Shown here: positions 8,636 to 16,511 of the stretch, one piece after another
Position numbering within the stretch: position 1 is the stretch's first letter
Layout: every line of letters begins with the position of its first letter
Assembly (NCBI GenBank): GCA_000513555.1
Contig: ALYD01000013.1
Span: 32,726-96,725, forward strand
DNA from: Lachnospiraceae bacterium JC7
GTDB taxonomy: Bacteria > Bacillota > Clostridia > Lachnospirales > Lachnospiraceae
Direction of reading: 5' to 3'
Length of the DNA: 64,000 nt
Translations under genes and position numbers: made by a program
The notes under the pieces: model-generated
The model's database searches: none
What the model was told of the DNA's origin: nothing
The model's input: only the letters and a program-made list of their open reading frames with translations

Positions 8636-9235
8636 TTATATGTCACTAAGCCTTTTCTTCATCCTATAGAATGTAGCTCTCCCGATATGTAATTGTTCTG
8701 TGATTTCTTTCTCTCCAAGGCCCTGATCGAGAAGCTCTTTAACCTTCGCAGCTTGTGCGTCAAGCTTTTCAGGATTTGGCTTTCTTCCGGCTGGTTTAGT
8801 CACGGCTACAGTATCAATAATATTCTGATACTTCTTTTCCAGTATCAATAGTCTACCTTTAAGCATACTATTTTCGTTTTCAAGTTCAACTATTCTATCA
8901 CGGTCAGAGATAGGGATATTTATAGGATTTCTGAATCTCCAATAGAGTTTGCCTTCGAAATCTCTTTCCCAAACATCCCTAAAGACTATTTTGCCTGTAG
9001 AATCGCTATGAGATACAAGTATTCTTGGTTTATCTTCTACTGGTTTATCTATGCTAAATTCCGGTCGGATTGCGATAAGACCACGTAATCCTGTTCTGGA
9101 ATGACATGCAGAAAGAATCTCATACTGATGCTCAGTAGGATCACCGTGAGGTACAATCTCACCGGAGTGCAGCGCATAAGTACTTATGATCATCTTCTCT
9201 TCTTCTTTTGTGATCCAAGTCTTCCGTTTATCCAT
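8636..9235 (-). CDS. HTH protein with recombinase-like C-terminal domain
   Basis: About 199 residues. The C-terminal ~50 residues (from GRKPNPEKLDAQAAKVKELL to IGRATFYRMKKRL) match the helix-turn-helix found at the end of Hin-type serine recombinases. No resolvase catalytic domain is present, so this is a DNA-binding protein rather than a recombinase. The middle part contains a predicted coiled coil (RIVELENENSMLKGRLLILEKK). The N-terminal ~110 residues are unassigned. The start is the ATG at 9235, preceded by GGAGGTGAC at 5 bases; the longer frame from 9259 lacks such a site. It precedes the ATPase gene and may bind the phased repeats between them. Confidence 0.7.
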   Translation of the reverse strand: MDKRKTWITKEEEKMIISTYALHSGEIVPHGDPTEHQYEILSACHSRTGLRGLIAIRPEFSIDKPVEDKPRILVSHSDSTGKIVFRDVWERDFEGKLYWRFRNPINIPISDRDRIVELENENSMLKGRLLILEKKYQNIIDTVAVTKPAGRKPNPEKLDAQAAKVKELLDQGLGEKEITEQLHIGRATFYRMKKRLSDI

Positions 9236-9519
9236 AATGTCACCTCCGGAAAGTATCATTAAGTTAATGATACCGCAAAGAGATGAGAGATAGCAATAAA
9301 AAAGAAAGCTCGGATTTATGAGCTTTCTTTTGGCTTTTTTGATTATACAGTATTAGCTTAAACCGACACTTAACGAAACTTTTCGCGTTTTTTATGACCA
9401 AAAGGTCTCGTTGACCTCTTCAATTGCTGTGATGTAGGCCTATTCATAACGAATATTCATTTAACCTTTTTAAATAGCATTCTATTACATGTAGAGGAAG
9501 AAACAATTAACTTTAAAAT
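9236..9519. other. spacer with minus-strand terminator and short flank duplication
   Basis: Contains an 8-bp stem (GAAAGCTC 9304-9311 with GAGCTTTC 9320-9327) followed on the minus strand by TTTTTT, the terminator of the YhhN-family gene. The hairpin and the sequence beside it (TTTTGATTnTACAGTATT) closely resemble those after the first DUF4143 ATPase (7123-7185), suggesting a duplicated gene end. Only an 18-codon minus-strand frame beginning about 9449 was seen in the rest; it is not called as a gene. Confidence 0.55.
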
Positions 9520-10173
9520 TTATATACTCATTGCAAGTAATGATTGTCCTATGTAATAAAATGACAAACAAAAAATTTGATACCATTTATTTTCTTGAAC
9601 AAAACGGTTTATTATTAATAGAATATCCGAAATTAAAAACAGTGCTGAACCAATGCCGAAAGATTTTGATTTAAATCCTGATATTGTGATCATATTGATT
9701 GTTCCATTAGTTGCCATAAAAAGAACAGTAATAATATATAAGAGTCCCATTAGTTTATATCTAAGATCTAGTTTTATTTGATTGAATAATAAAAATACAA
9801 GTATGAATGATGCAATAAAAAATAAAAAAAATGCTACATGGACATAGTGTGATAATCTTATGAGCTCAACAATATAAAAAATATGACCTATAAAAAACAG
9901 AAATGCTCCAAAAATAAAATAATGCTTGGAATATTCATTATATGCTAGGCTTATTGCAAGCAAAATATCTCCCATTGCGCCACTTAATAAGCCGTACATA
10001 ATTAGCATTGAGCTATCGCTGGATTGAATTTGACTGTATCCAAGTAAAACAAAACACATTGAGGCAAGAGCTTTAATAAGTATAGATAGTTTTGGGTAGT
10101 TTGTTTGTATACTTATTAAAGTTGCAACCAAAATGATCTCAAGAGAAATAATAGAAAATAAAAATAATGTCAT
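9520..10173 (-). CDS. YhhN-family integral membrane protein
   Basis: 217-residue, almost entirely hydrophobic protein with roughly seven to eight membrane spans. Conserved family landmarks are the GDILLAI segment in span 3, FLISDILL near residue 180, and the C-terminal YYIGQSLLA. Characterised relatives (TMEM86/YhhN) include lysoplasmalogenases that hydrolyse the vinyl-ether bond of lysoplasmalogen. Plasmalogens occur in anaerobic clostridia, so that role is plausible but unproven. The gene is AT-rich compared with genes outside the island. GAGGAAC precedes the ATG. It ends at the terminator near 9300-9327. Confidence 0.75.
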   Translation of the reverse strand: MTLFLFSIISLEIILVATLISIQTNYPKLSILIKALASMCFVLLGYSQIQSSDSSMLIMYGLLSGAMGDILLAISLAYNEYSKHYFIFGAFLFFIGHIFYIVELIRLSHYVHVAFFLFFIASFILVFLLFNQIKLDLRYKLMGLLYIITVLFMATNGTINMITISGFKSKSFGIGSALFLISDILLIINRFVQENKWYQIFCLSFYYIGQSLLAMSI

Positions 10174-10259
10174 GTTCCTCGCTTATTTATTCAAATTGAT
10201 TACACAGTTTTTCTGAATCAACAGTATGGAATGTTGAAAACTTCAATCCGGAAAAATAT

Positions 10260-10344
10260 ATTCTAGCTGGTAGAGGGCGCGGTCTCGCTTTTGTTAATTA
10301 AGCGGTGTTAAAGGCTGACTTTACAGTCTACTACCAACTAGAAT
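10260..10344. repeat. 85-bp structured element with long terminal inverted repeat
   Basis: In the 315-base spacer 10174-10488, arms 10260-10273 and 10331-10344 are complementary over 14 bases with one G-U type mismatch. Between them sit two smaller hairpins: CGCTT/AAGCG (10286-10290 with 10300-10304) and GACT/AGTC (10317-10320 with 10325-10328). The predicted fold is a three-way junction. It could be a structured RNA, a miniature mobile element or a recombination site. The rest of the spacer shows no gene. Confidence 0.45.
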
Positions 10345-10488
10345 AAAGTATTGGTTTCTTCCGTCTGGATTCTTCGTCACTTGAGTCATGAGTTCGGAAT
10401 ACTCACTTCATTTATTTCTCTCCAAATCATGGAGAATGATAAGATTTGTATGCATTACCTTTATAATTTATATACTTAGGTATCCTAT

Positions 10489-10941
10489 CTAAGAGAAGAT
10501 TTGATCTTTAAATTGATTCATCAATTCACATTTTAATCGATCATATTCCGCTTGAGATATAACTCCTGCATCTAGTAACTTTTTCAGATCTAGCAATTTT
10601 CCAGTAACATCGGAATTACCTTTATTATTGTTTGCAAGTGAAGTGCTTGTACTAGTACTATTACTAGCACCGTAACAGTCAACTATTTCTCTAAGTCTTC
10701 TTCTTAGTTTTGACATGTCTCCCCATGAATGTCTATTATTTGAAGAGTCTAATATTCGCCCCAGCCCAGTAATTTTATTTTTTTGCAACTTCCAACCATT
10801 TGATTCCGCAACCGTATCCCACATCATAGATCCACCAGCAGTTGGAAATGGTACATTTACATTAACTTGAATTTCATCGATAAGACTTGGATTATTAGCT
10901 ATCAATTCCAAAGCCTCTTCATATACATCTTTTTTATTCAT
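10489..10941 (-). CDS. SHOCT-domain protein, last gene of WYL operon
   Basis: 150 residues, cytoplasmic by sequence. The C-terminal ~35 residues (LLDLKKLLDAGVISQAEYDR) are a SHOCT domain, a short helical oligomerisation module common at the ends of membrane-associated or stress proteins. The N-terminal ~90 residues (with the segment MMWDTVAESNGWKLQKNKIT) are unassigned; a serine/threonine-rich linker joins the two parts. GAGGGGC precedes the ATG, and the gene starts 22 bases after the TerB-like gene, so it is the distal member of the six-gene operon beginning at 15195. Confidence 0.7.
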   Translation of the reverse strand: MNKKDVYEEALELIANNPSLIDEIQVNVNVPFPTAGGSMMWDTVAESNGWKLQKNKITGLGRILDSSNNRHSWGDMSKLRRRLREIVDCYGASNSTSTSTSLANNNKGNSDVTGKLLDLKKLLDAGVISQAEYDRLKCELMNQFKDQIFS

Positions 10942-10963
10942 TATATGCCCCTCATAAGATCAT

Positions 10964-11362
10964 TTATTCGACAACTTCTGCCATCTCCTTGCATACTTTA
11001 TAATAACTTCTTATGGTTTCATGCAAATTATCATATATCTCTTCGGTAATACCTATATTATTCGCGAATTTTTTTATAAATGATTCCTCCGCCGTATCAT
11101 AGCTACCATCAACATATACAAGGCCCAATATTTCAAGCATTACTATTTTTTTTACATGTAACTCAGACATTGCGAAATAGTCTGATACAGTCTCTATTGG
11201 CTCCGTTTCATATAATTCAATTGGAGGCAGTTGCATTTCTGCACAGTAAGCACTTATTAATTCTTTTTCTTCTCTTGCTAAAGTATCATTAGCCTTTGCC
11301 ACATGAATGCTTAAATCAAGGAACATCTTTTTTTCCTGATAACTCAACTGGTTTAAAAACAT
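10964..11362 (-). CDS. TerB-like protein
   Basis: 132-residue all-helical cytoplasmic protein resembling TerB/DjlA-N: an N-terminal FLDLSIHVAKAND segment and a second repeat EILGLVYVDGSYDTAEESF, in which acidic residues after the helix recall TerB metal-binding positions. TerB-like domains occur in tellurite-resistance, phage-resistance and membrane-stress modules. The ATG at 11362 has AAAGGAG at 9 bases; the longer frame from 11392 would overlap the upstream gene and lacks such a site. Sits between the glycine-rich membrane protein and the SHOCT protein in one operon. The general fold is reasonably clear, the role is not. Confidence 0.65.
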   Translation of the reverse strand: MFLNQLSYQEKKMFLDLSIHVAKANDTLAREEKELISAYCAEMQLPPIELYETEPIETVSDYFAMSELHVKKIVMLEILGLVYVDGSYDTAEESFIKKFANNIGITEEIYDNLHETIRSYYKVCKEMAEVVE

Positions 11363-11381
11363 AAATGGTTTCTCCTTTCTG

Positions 11382-12401
11382 TTATGCAACATTATCTAAC
11401 AATAAATCTGCTTCCATCTGAACATCTAGTATTCCCTTAGTATTAACTTCTCTCTCATGATTTGCTTGATTCAGTACCAGTTTAACCTGACACATCTTAT
11501 ATAACATTCCGACAAGAAGGACTAAATTTTCAGTTGTACGTTTGTCTTGTTCAGAAAAATCTTGCCAGTCGGTTTTGCCCTCATAATTTACTATATGGTC
11601 AAGAATCTGTAGACGTTCTTTATATGCCGCCTCTACCGATGTGAGTGTCCTTTTAAATTTTCTTGCACTATTTTCCAATTTTGACAAAAATGCACATATA
11701 GTTTCTACTTCGTCAGCTGTTTTGCAGGCTTGTCTATATGCTTCATCCGCCTGATCAGAAAGTTTACTTCCGGTAATATTAAATATTACACCACCAACAA
11801 GTAATCCTACCCCTAGTGTAGTTGCACCTAATATGGTCGTTCCCAGAGCAATTCCACCACCACCTGCAGCAATAGCACCACCGCCAAGTGCTGCAAGCGT
11901 CGCATTTGTAGCAGCCGCGCCACTTAAGCTTGCAATTGCAGTTCCTGTAGATGCTGTACCAAGAGCCATAACCGCAGATGTTGTTGCACCCGCCGCAGCA
12001 AATCCGCCGGCTGTACCGGCAGCCGCTCCGCCCAGTCCTCCGACAAGTACGCCTGCTCCTGTCGATACTTCCTTCAACTTTTGGGCATCATATTTTGGAA
12101 TATCTATACCTTCTTTTAAGAAGGATTTGAACTCCGGTCTATTCTGTATTTTCTCAATAAGATCAGAGAAATGCTCAAATCCACTCAAGATTTCAAGTTC
12201 TTGAGTTCCTAATGAATCCATCATTCTTGTGGTAGACGAATTCATTCGCTCGAATTTGTCTATAGCATATTGATGTTTTCTCTTAGCATATTCCATAGTA
12301 TCATTGGCTTCCTTCATTTTCATTCCGCCATGTATACCACTTCCTATACCACCAACTGCAGCGACTCCCGCCGCAATTCCTAAAATAAACGGTAATGGCA
12401 T
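11382..12401 (-). CDS. glycine-zipper membrane protein of WYL operon
   Basis: 339 residues. A hydrophobic glycine-rich N-terminus (FILGIAAGVAAVGGIGSG) is followed by a helical region and then a long Gly/Ala-rich stretch at about residues 110-210, full of GxxxG spacing (GGLGGAAAGTAGGF and TTLGVGLLVGGVIF). The C-terminal ~130 residues are amphipathic helices, coiled-coil like. Glycine-zipper helices pack tightly in membranes and occur in pore-forming or membrane-remodelling proteins. No signal peptidase site, NTPase or enzyme motif was found. No family was recognised. Position between YkgJ and TerB-like genes suggests a membrane component of a multi-protein system. Confidence 0.6.
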   Translation of the reverse strand: MPLPFILGIAAGVAAVGGIGSGIHGGMKMKEANDTMEYAKRKHQYAIDKFERMNSSTTRMMDSLGTQELEILSGFEHFSDLIEKIQNRPEFKSFLKEGIDIPKYDAQKLKEVSTGAGVLVGGLGGAAAGTAGGFAAAGATTSAVMALGTASTGTAIASLSGAAATNATLAALGGGAIAAGGGGIALGTTILGATTLGVGLLVGGVIFNITGSKLSDQADEAYRQACKTADEVETICAFLSKLENSARKFKRTLTSVEAAYKERLQILDHIVNYEGKTDWQDFSEQDKRTTENLVLLVGMLYKMCQVKLVLNQANHEREVNTKGILDVQMEADLLLDNVA

Positions 12402-12416
12402 TTTATAAATCCTCCT

Positions 12417-12668
12417 TCATTTTTTTCTTTTGAAAATTTTGCACATTTCATAGTTTTTTTGATAAAATTCTTGTTTCGTCATTTCTTTTGAAAAATAAAC
12501 GTTATAACTTTCTTCAATACGGCATTTTAAGGGTCGTTCCTCATATATACTACATAGATTACCTTTCAAGAAACGGCATGTTCCATCTCCCGAATCTAAA
12601 TCAGAATAAATATCTGACATATCGAGATTTTTACAGCATTCACCACACATATCACACACAAATTTCAT
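12417..12668 (-). CDS. YkgJ-family cysteine cluster protein
   Basis: 83-residue small protein with the YkgJ/UPF0153 cysteine pattern: CDMCGECCK at the N-terminus, then CRFLKGNLCSIYEERPLKCR. Eight cysteines lie in the family's conserved positions and probably bind an iron-sulfur cluster or zinc. Biochemical role of the family is unknown; the smallest members are of this size. Its start overlaps the stop of the upstream 515-residue gene by 4 bases, indicating translational coupling, and it is followed 15 bases later by the glycine-zipper gene. Confidence 0.75.
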   Translation of the reverse strand: MKFVCDMCGECCKNLDMSDIYSDLDSGDGTCRFLKGNLCSIYEERPLKCRIEESYNVYFSKEMTKQEFYQKNYEMCKIFKRKK

Positions 12669-14212
12669 GAAAATACCAGCCTATTAGTTCTATTTCCCAT
12701 GAATTCATCAAAATCACCTTCCCATGGAAGTTTTATTTGAAGTAATTCATAAGAGGATCTCAAAACACTTCTTAACTCTTCTTCAGATTTAACTTTATTC
12801 ATTCTTTTAACCACAAGTCCATATTCTGAAGTTTCCTCAATAAATCTATCTATATCAATTTCAGCAAGTTCGGCATAATAATTAATAAAATAATTAGCAT
12901 TTGAGGCAAAAGAATTAACCCACTGATCTCCAGCGTGATACATCGTGGTTCCTAAAACAGTTCCTAAAACACTTCCAATTACAAATCCAATACCAGGAAT
13001 AGGAACTAAGGCTTGTCCTGCCAATCCAAATGAAATTGCATTTGCTGTCACATACGATTCTTCTTTAAATGCTTCGCCCATCTCTTCTTTTGACATTTTT
13101 CCAGACAGAACAAGAAGCCCATTTTTCATTGTGTCAAAGGCAAGAACGGTTATTACACCAATAACATTTGCATTTGCTGTTTGCATGAAAGCGCCAAGTT
13201 TTCCGGATTTACAACATATTGTCACTGCACTTGCGATAGATCCTTTTAGGAATCCTTCGACACTACCAGATAGAGCATCAAGTCCTAGTTTTTTTAATTG
13301 CTCAGGATCAACTTCCTTTTCCTTGATAAGATGATCAACTATACTGCAAATATCAGGAACGGTTTTTATGACTACAGATAAAGCAGCCGCTGTAAGGCCA
13401 GCCTTTGCGGCTTGTTGAAGAATATATTTTGTCGTAATAAGATCAGACAATTCGAGGCCGAAGTCCTTAGGATCAAATTTCCCTTCTTTACATACTTTGG
13501 CTATAGTTTCAGCTTCTTCCTTTGTCAAGGGCATTGACTCTGTGCCGTTTCCGTCTTTTATTCTGTCACTAAGGTTTTTTAATGTTTCTTTATAATTTTC
13601 AAGTAAAGCTGCACGATTAGCCCCCTGTTTAGTTGACTCTTTGGCGATCTCGCGTTCAAGATACTTTATTGCATCACTCAACTGATCTGAGGGTATTATT
13701 CGTCCTTGACCATAATAAACCGATTTAAGGAGTTCCGTCATATCGGAAGAGTATCCGTAGGTTTCTATGTATTCTTCAAATGACATCGGAGAACTAGTAT
13801 TACTCTTTGATAAGTATTCATGATATGCTTGTATAACATTTTTGGCTTGATTCTTTGCGCTAAGTGTTGCGTCGGCATAATACTTTAAACTGTAATTTTT
13901 TTCAAAGTTCGTTGAAATATCCACAGAAGCGTGTTTGGTGCTAGCATTCACAAAAGCTCTATTTGTGGTTCCTCTCAACGCTGCATTGATATTAAATGTT
14001 CCGGCGTGATACTGCTCTGCAGCAAATCCCTTAAGCTGGCCAATTCCAAGATTTGAGCCTGAATATGAATTCATTCCATCAGTAAGTTGTTGTATAGCTT
14101 CGCTTACATTTTCAACATATTGTCCACCTGCACCACCTGCAGTCACTCCAGCAACATTTGTTGCCATATATGTAAACCCATTCTCAATTGCCTTTTTTTT
14201 ATCTGTATTCAT
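12665..14212 (-). CDS. 515-residue glycine-zipper protein, second gene of WYL operon
   Basis: Unrecognised. The N-terminal half is soluble-looking, with a notable block GQLKGFAAEQYHAGTFNINA near residue 60 and a central helical region (about 140-245). From about residue 265 the protein becomes hydrophobic in three blocks, ending at about 395-435 with LVPIPGIGFVIGSVLGTVLG, a proline break followed by a glycine zipper. A ~75-residue acidic tail follows. No NTP-binding, nuclease or protease motif was found. The architecture suggests a soluble sensor joined to a membrane-inserting segment, an inference only. AAAGGA lies 9 bases before the ATG; the gene starts 5 bases after the WYL regulator gene. 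Confidence 0.6.
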   Translation of the reverse strand: MNTDKKKAIENGFTYMATNVAGVTAGGAGGQYVENVSEAIQQLTDGMNSYSGSNLGIGQLKGFAAEQYHAGTFNINAALRGTTNRAFVNASTKHASVDISTNFEKNYSLKYYADATLSAKNQAKNVIQAYHEYLSKSNTSSPMSFEEYIETYGYSSDMTELLKSVYYGQGRIIPSDQLSDAIKYLEREIAKESTKQGANRAALLENYKETLKNLSDRIKDGNGTESMPLTKEEAETIAKVCKEGKFDPKDFGLELSDLITTKYILQQAAKAGLTAAALSVVIKTVPDICSIVDHLIKEKEVDPEQLKKLGLDALSGSVEGFLKGSIASAVTICCKSGKLGAFMQTANANVIGVITVLAFDTMKNGLLVLSGKMSKEEMGEAFKEESYVTANAISFGLAGQALVPIPGIGFVIGSVLGTVLGTTMYHAGDQWVNSFASNANYFINYYAELAEIDIDRFIEETSEYGLVVKRMNKVKSEEELRSVLRSSYELLQIKLPWEGDFDEFMGNRTNRLVFS

Positions 14213-14217
14213 AAGAC

Positions 14218-15195
14218 TTATCCTTTTTCATACATTTCAAACGTATTCTTTATTTCACTTTGCATTTCCATGACAAACTCCTTAGGAGACAATGCCTTTA
14301 CTTTACTTCCTTGGGATAAGAGAAACATGTTTATTCCCGTTCCAAAAGTCTCGGCTTCTATAAGTGATACGTTATTTTTTATATCAATTACTCGTGCTGT
14401 GGGTATTTTGTCCAATATTGCCTGTACTGATGTACCGCTATATTCAAATCTTATCTTCCGATACTCTCCTGGGAACATAAACTGTATCTTGCTACGGAGT
14501 TCTCCCTCGTCAAAATTATATTCTTTAGGGATTTCAAAATGTTTACGATGTTCCACCACATTGATTATTCTGTCAATACGGTAATATAAAGGCACCCAGT
14601 TTTCATCATCGCATCTATAAGCAATCAGATAAAAGTAGAAATCAGAGAAAGTGATTGCAACAGGCATTAGCCTACGTTCTACCCTTTCTCGATTCACTTT
14701 AAAATAATCAACCGAGATTTCAATCCGTTCATATATGCATCTCGTTAGTTGCCAGAGATTATCAATAACACTTTCACAGTCATGATTAACCTCATGATAG
14801 TGGTACATCTCTTTCATAATGATCTTTTCAAGCATTATCCGGTCACTTTTGGATGTAAACTTTTTCAGCTTCCCGATAATCTCCAACATTTCCATTTTGC
14901 TGAAGGCCCTGCAACCTATCATCATTTTGATTATCGATATCAGCTCTTTACTAAGAAGGAAGTTATCAAACTCAAGGTAATATGACTTGGATGCGGCAGC
15001 GTATTTCAATTCAGTGTTCCCAACAAGTTCCCTGTTCTCAGACAGGAAATTCTTAATTTCACCAATGTCTCTTGATATGCTCTTGTTTGATACGCTGTAC
15101 TCGTCAGCCAGAGATTTAACTGAAATATTTTCCCCTTTCATAGCCCGGTAGAATATTTCAAGTAATCTATTCTTTTTGGTTTCTGATACACTCAT
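14218..15195 (-). CDS. WYL-domain transcriptional regulator heading a six-gene operon
   Basis: 325 residues. Residues ~8-55 form a winged HTH (LADEYSVSNKSISRDIGEIK); a helical linker follows, and residues ~150-230 form the WYL domain (VERRLMPVAITFSDFYFYLI, then PLYYRIDRI), with a WCX-like C-terminal region. WYL proteins sense small ligands or single-stranded nucleic acid and frequently control phage-defence and DNA-damage genes (BrxR and CapW are examples). It is the promoter-proximal gene of a tightly packed operon, and a perfect 11-bp inverted repeat lies 60-98 bases upstream, fitting autoregulation. AAGGAGCTGAATGAGGT precedes the ATG. Confidence 0.88.
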   Translation of the reverse strand: MSVSETKKNRLLEIFYRAMKGENISVKSLADEYSVSNKSISRDIGEIKNFLSENRELVGNTELKYAAASKSYYLEFDNFLLSKELISIIKMMIGCRAFSKMEMLEIIGKLKKFTSKSDRIMLEKIIMKEMYHYHEVNHDCESVIDNLWQLTRCIYERIEISVDYFKVNRERVERRLMPVAITFSDFYFYLIAYRCDDENWVPLYYRIDRIINVVEHRKHFEIPKEYNFDEGELRSKIQFMFPGEYRKIRFEYSGTSVQAILDKIPTARVIDIKNNVSLIEAETFGTGINMFLLSQGSKVKALSPKEFVMEMQSEIKNTFEMYEKG

Positions 15196-15254
15196 ACCTC
15201 ATTCAGCTCCTTCTATAAATGAATCAATTAAAATGTCCCATAAATAGCCTCAAT

Positions 15255-15293
15255 ATATAGTAAATGCTAAATCGGTATACATATTTACTATAT
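15255..15293 (-). promoter_or_regulatory. inverted-repeat operator candidate upstream of the WYL gene
   Basis: Perfect 11-bp inverted repeat ATATAGTAAAT (15255-15265) and ATTTACTATAT (15283-15293), separated by 17 bases, lying 60-98 bases before the WYL regulator start and overlapping likely promoter sequence. WYL regulators bind as dimers to inverted repeats, so this is a natural autoregulatory site. No T-run follows, arguing against a terminator. Confidence 0.5.
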
Positions 15294-15313
15294 CGGCATA
15301 TTTCATGAAGTTA

Positions 15314-15553
15314 TTAATGTGCCACCTTGGAATTCCCTAATAATAGCGTAGCGTTAGTATATCCAAGTGGTGCAACTGAATTTTTATTCTTTTTATTCTT
15401 CTCTTCTTTATTGGGTTGTTTTGAATTAGCTAGATTTACGGAAATGCAAGTCGGTGAAGATAATTTCAGCTCTACTCCTTGGGAGTGATTGTTCATGGTA
15501 AAATTGATTTCATCCTGTGATGTAACGGTTATGGTTATAGTATTCTTTGGCAT
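15314..15553 (-). CDS. small hypothetical protein, coregulated with 17207 gene
   Basis: 79-residue protein, no recognised family. The N-terminal ~45 residues alternate hydrophobic and polar residues (NTITITVTS, GVELKLSS) and probably form beta strands; a lysine/asparagine-rich segment (KEEKNKKNKNS) and a hydrophobic tail follow. No signal peptide. The ATG at 15553 is preceded by AAGGAGG; the longer frame from 15583 is not. An upstream element at 15614-15656 is shared, at the same distance from the start, with the secreted protein gene at 17207. Confidence 0.5.
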   Translation of the reverse strand: MPKNTITITVTSQDEINFTMNNHSQGVELKLSSPTCISVNLANSKQPNKEEKNKKNKNSVAPLGYTNATLLLGNSKVAH

Positions 15554-15613
15554 GTTTGCCCTCCTCCTTAAATATAGCAACAATTATGTTATTATGCCTT
15601 CGATTGTTAATTC

Positions 15614-15656
15614 CAAGATATCATTTGATGTGGACATACCTATGTCCTAGCAAAAA
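15614..15656 (-). promoter_or_regulatory. shared promoter/operator element, copy A
   Basis: CAAGATATCATTT, 16 bases, then TGTCCTAGC on the plus strand (read as GCTAGGACA...AAATGATATCTTG towards the gene). The same two blocks with the same 16-base spacing occur at 17267-17304. Each is about 60 bases upstream of its gene start. In this copy a palindrome GGACATAGGTATGTCC spans the promoter-like part. Confidence 0.6.
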
Positions 15657-15663
15657 TTAAATT

Positions 15664-15695
15664 AAAAAAAGCCAGGAGTAAATTCCCAGCTTTTT
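15664..15695. terminator. intrinsic terminator after the ParB-like gene
   Basis: AAAAAGC (15666-15672) pairs with GCTTTTT (15689-15695) with partial inner pairing; flanked by A- and T-runs, so it can work on the minus strand after the ParB-like gene. Confidence 0.65.
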
Positions 15696-15805
15696 CGAAC
15701 ATTGTGAAACTATTATCACATTCACACAATTAAAAAGGCTTATATGCATTCAAATGATGGAATTCCTAATATTCGGTAACACAGAATAGTAAATACATCT
15801 TTCTA

Positions 15806-16402
15806 TCACAGAGTGATATTATATTTTGACAACAATCTGTTTAATTCTTTATCATGCTGTTCCTTATCGTAAACTAGCGCAGGAATATCTTTTAACCCTG
15901 CAATCTTTGCAGCGACCAATCGGCGGCATCCTGCGATTATTTCGTACTTTGACTCTGTCCTTTGTAAACAAATAGGTGTTATAATACCAAAATCTTTTAT
16001 ACCCTCAACTAATTCATTAAATATATCTTTATCATATTCTATACACCGCCTAGCATCATCCGGAGATATTACAATATCATCTATAGGTATAATCTGTTCA
16101 ACCTTCTCATAATGAATCTCATCCATATGTTTAAGAAACTTCTTTTGATCGAATGATAATTCATTATAATGAACGAACTCTCGCATACATTCCTCAAAAT
16201 CAGGTTTCAAATCCTGATCATTTTTATACAAGCAGTACCATTTCATATACTCCTCTATATCCGAAGCGTTTTGATTATTTAGTTTCAGACATTCTTCAAT
16301 GAGATTCAAATTCTTTTCATTGCGCCTGACCTTTTTCCCGGAAATAGAGTTATAAAAATTAAAAAGTACTCTTACATAATCAACTTCAATTTCTATAGCC
16401 AT
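15806..16402 (-). CDS. ParB/Srx-fold domain protein
   Basis: 198 residues. The C-terminal ~90 residues contain a ParB-like fold: IVISPDDARRCIEYDKDI, IKDFGIITPICLQ and the signature EIIAGCRRLVAAKIAGLKDIP, equivalent to the GERR/xRR motif of ParB/sulfiredoxin proteins. In ParB this motif binds CTP. The N-terminal ~100 residues are helical and unassigned, and there is no ParB HTH or dimerisation domain, so plasmid or chromosome partitioning is unlikely. Such stand-alone modules occur in mobile islands and in RNA or DNA nucleotide-processing systems. The gene seems monocistronic. Confidence 0.72.
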   Translation of the reverse strand: MAIEIEVDYVRVLFNFYNSISGKKVRRNEKNLNLIEECLKLNNQNASDIEEYMKWYCLYKNDQDLKPDFEECMREFVHYNELSFDQKKFLKHMDEIHYEKVEQIIPIDDIVISPDDARRCIEYDKDIFNELVEGIKDFGIITPICLQRTESKYEIIAGCRRLVAAKIAGLKDIPALVYDKEQHDKELNRLLSKYNITL

Positions 16403-16511
16403 TCTTTAAGTCTCCATGCAAATCCATATATAAATATAATCATAATTATCATCCTCAACACATGGTTCATATAAATCAACATGTACATAACAGCTTGGCA
16501 AGGTCTTCATT

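Noticed and set aside
8636..9235. Serine recombinase
   Set aside because: Only the Hin-type HTH is present; there is no resolvase catalytic domain or catalytic serine region.
10260..10344. Possible tRNA or integron attC site in the 85-bp structured element
   Set aside because: The AGCTGGTAGAG stretch resembles a D-arm, but no anticodon arm, T-arm (GGTTCGA) or acceptor pairing fits; attC consensus core sites are also not present.
15806..16402. Plasmid partitioning ParB, implying a plasmid origin
   Set aside because: No HTH or dimerisation domain, no ParA partner and no parS-like cluster; the protein is a stand-alone ParB-fold module.
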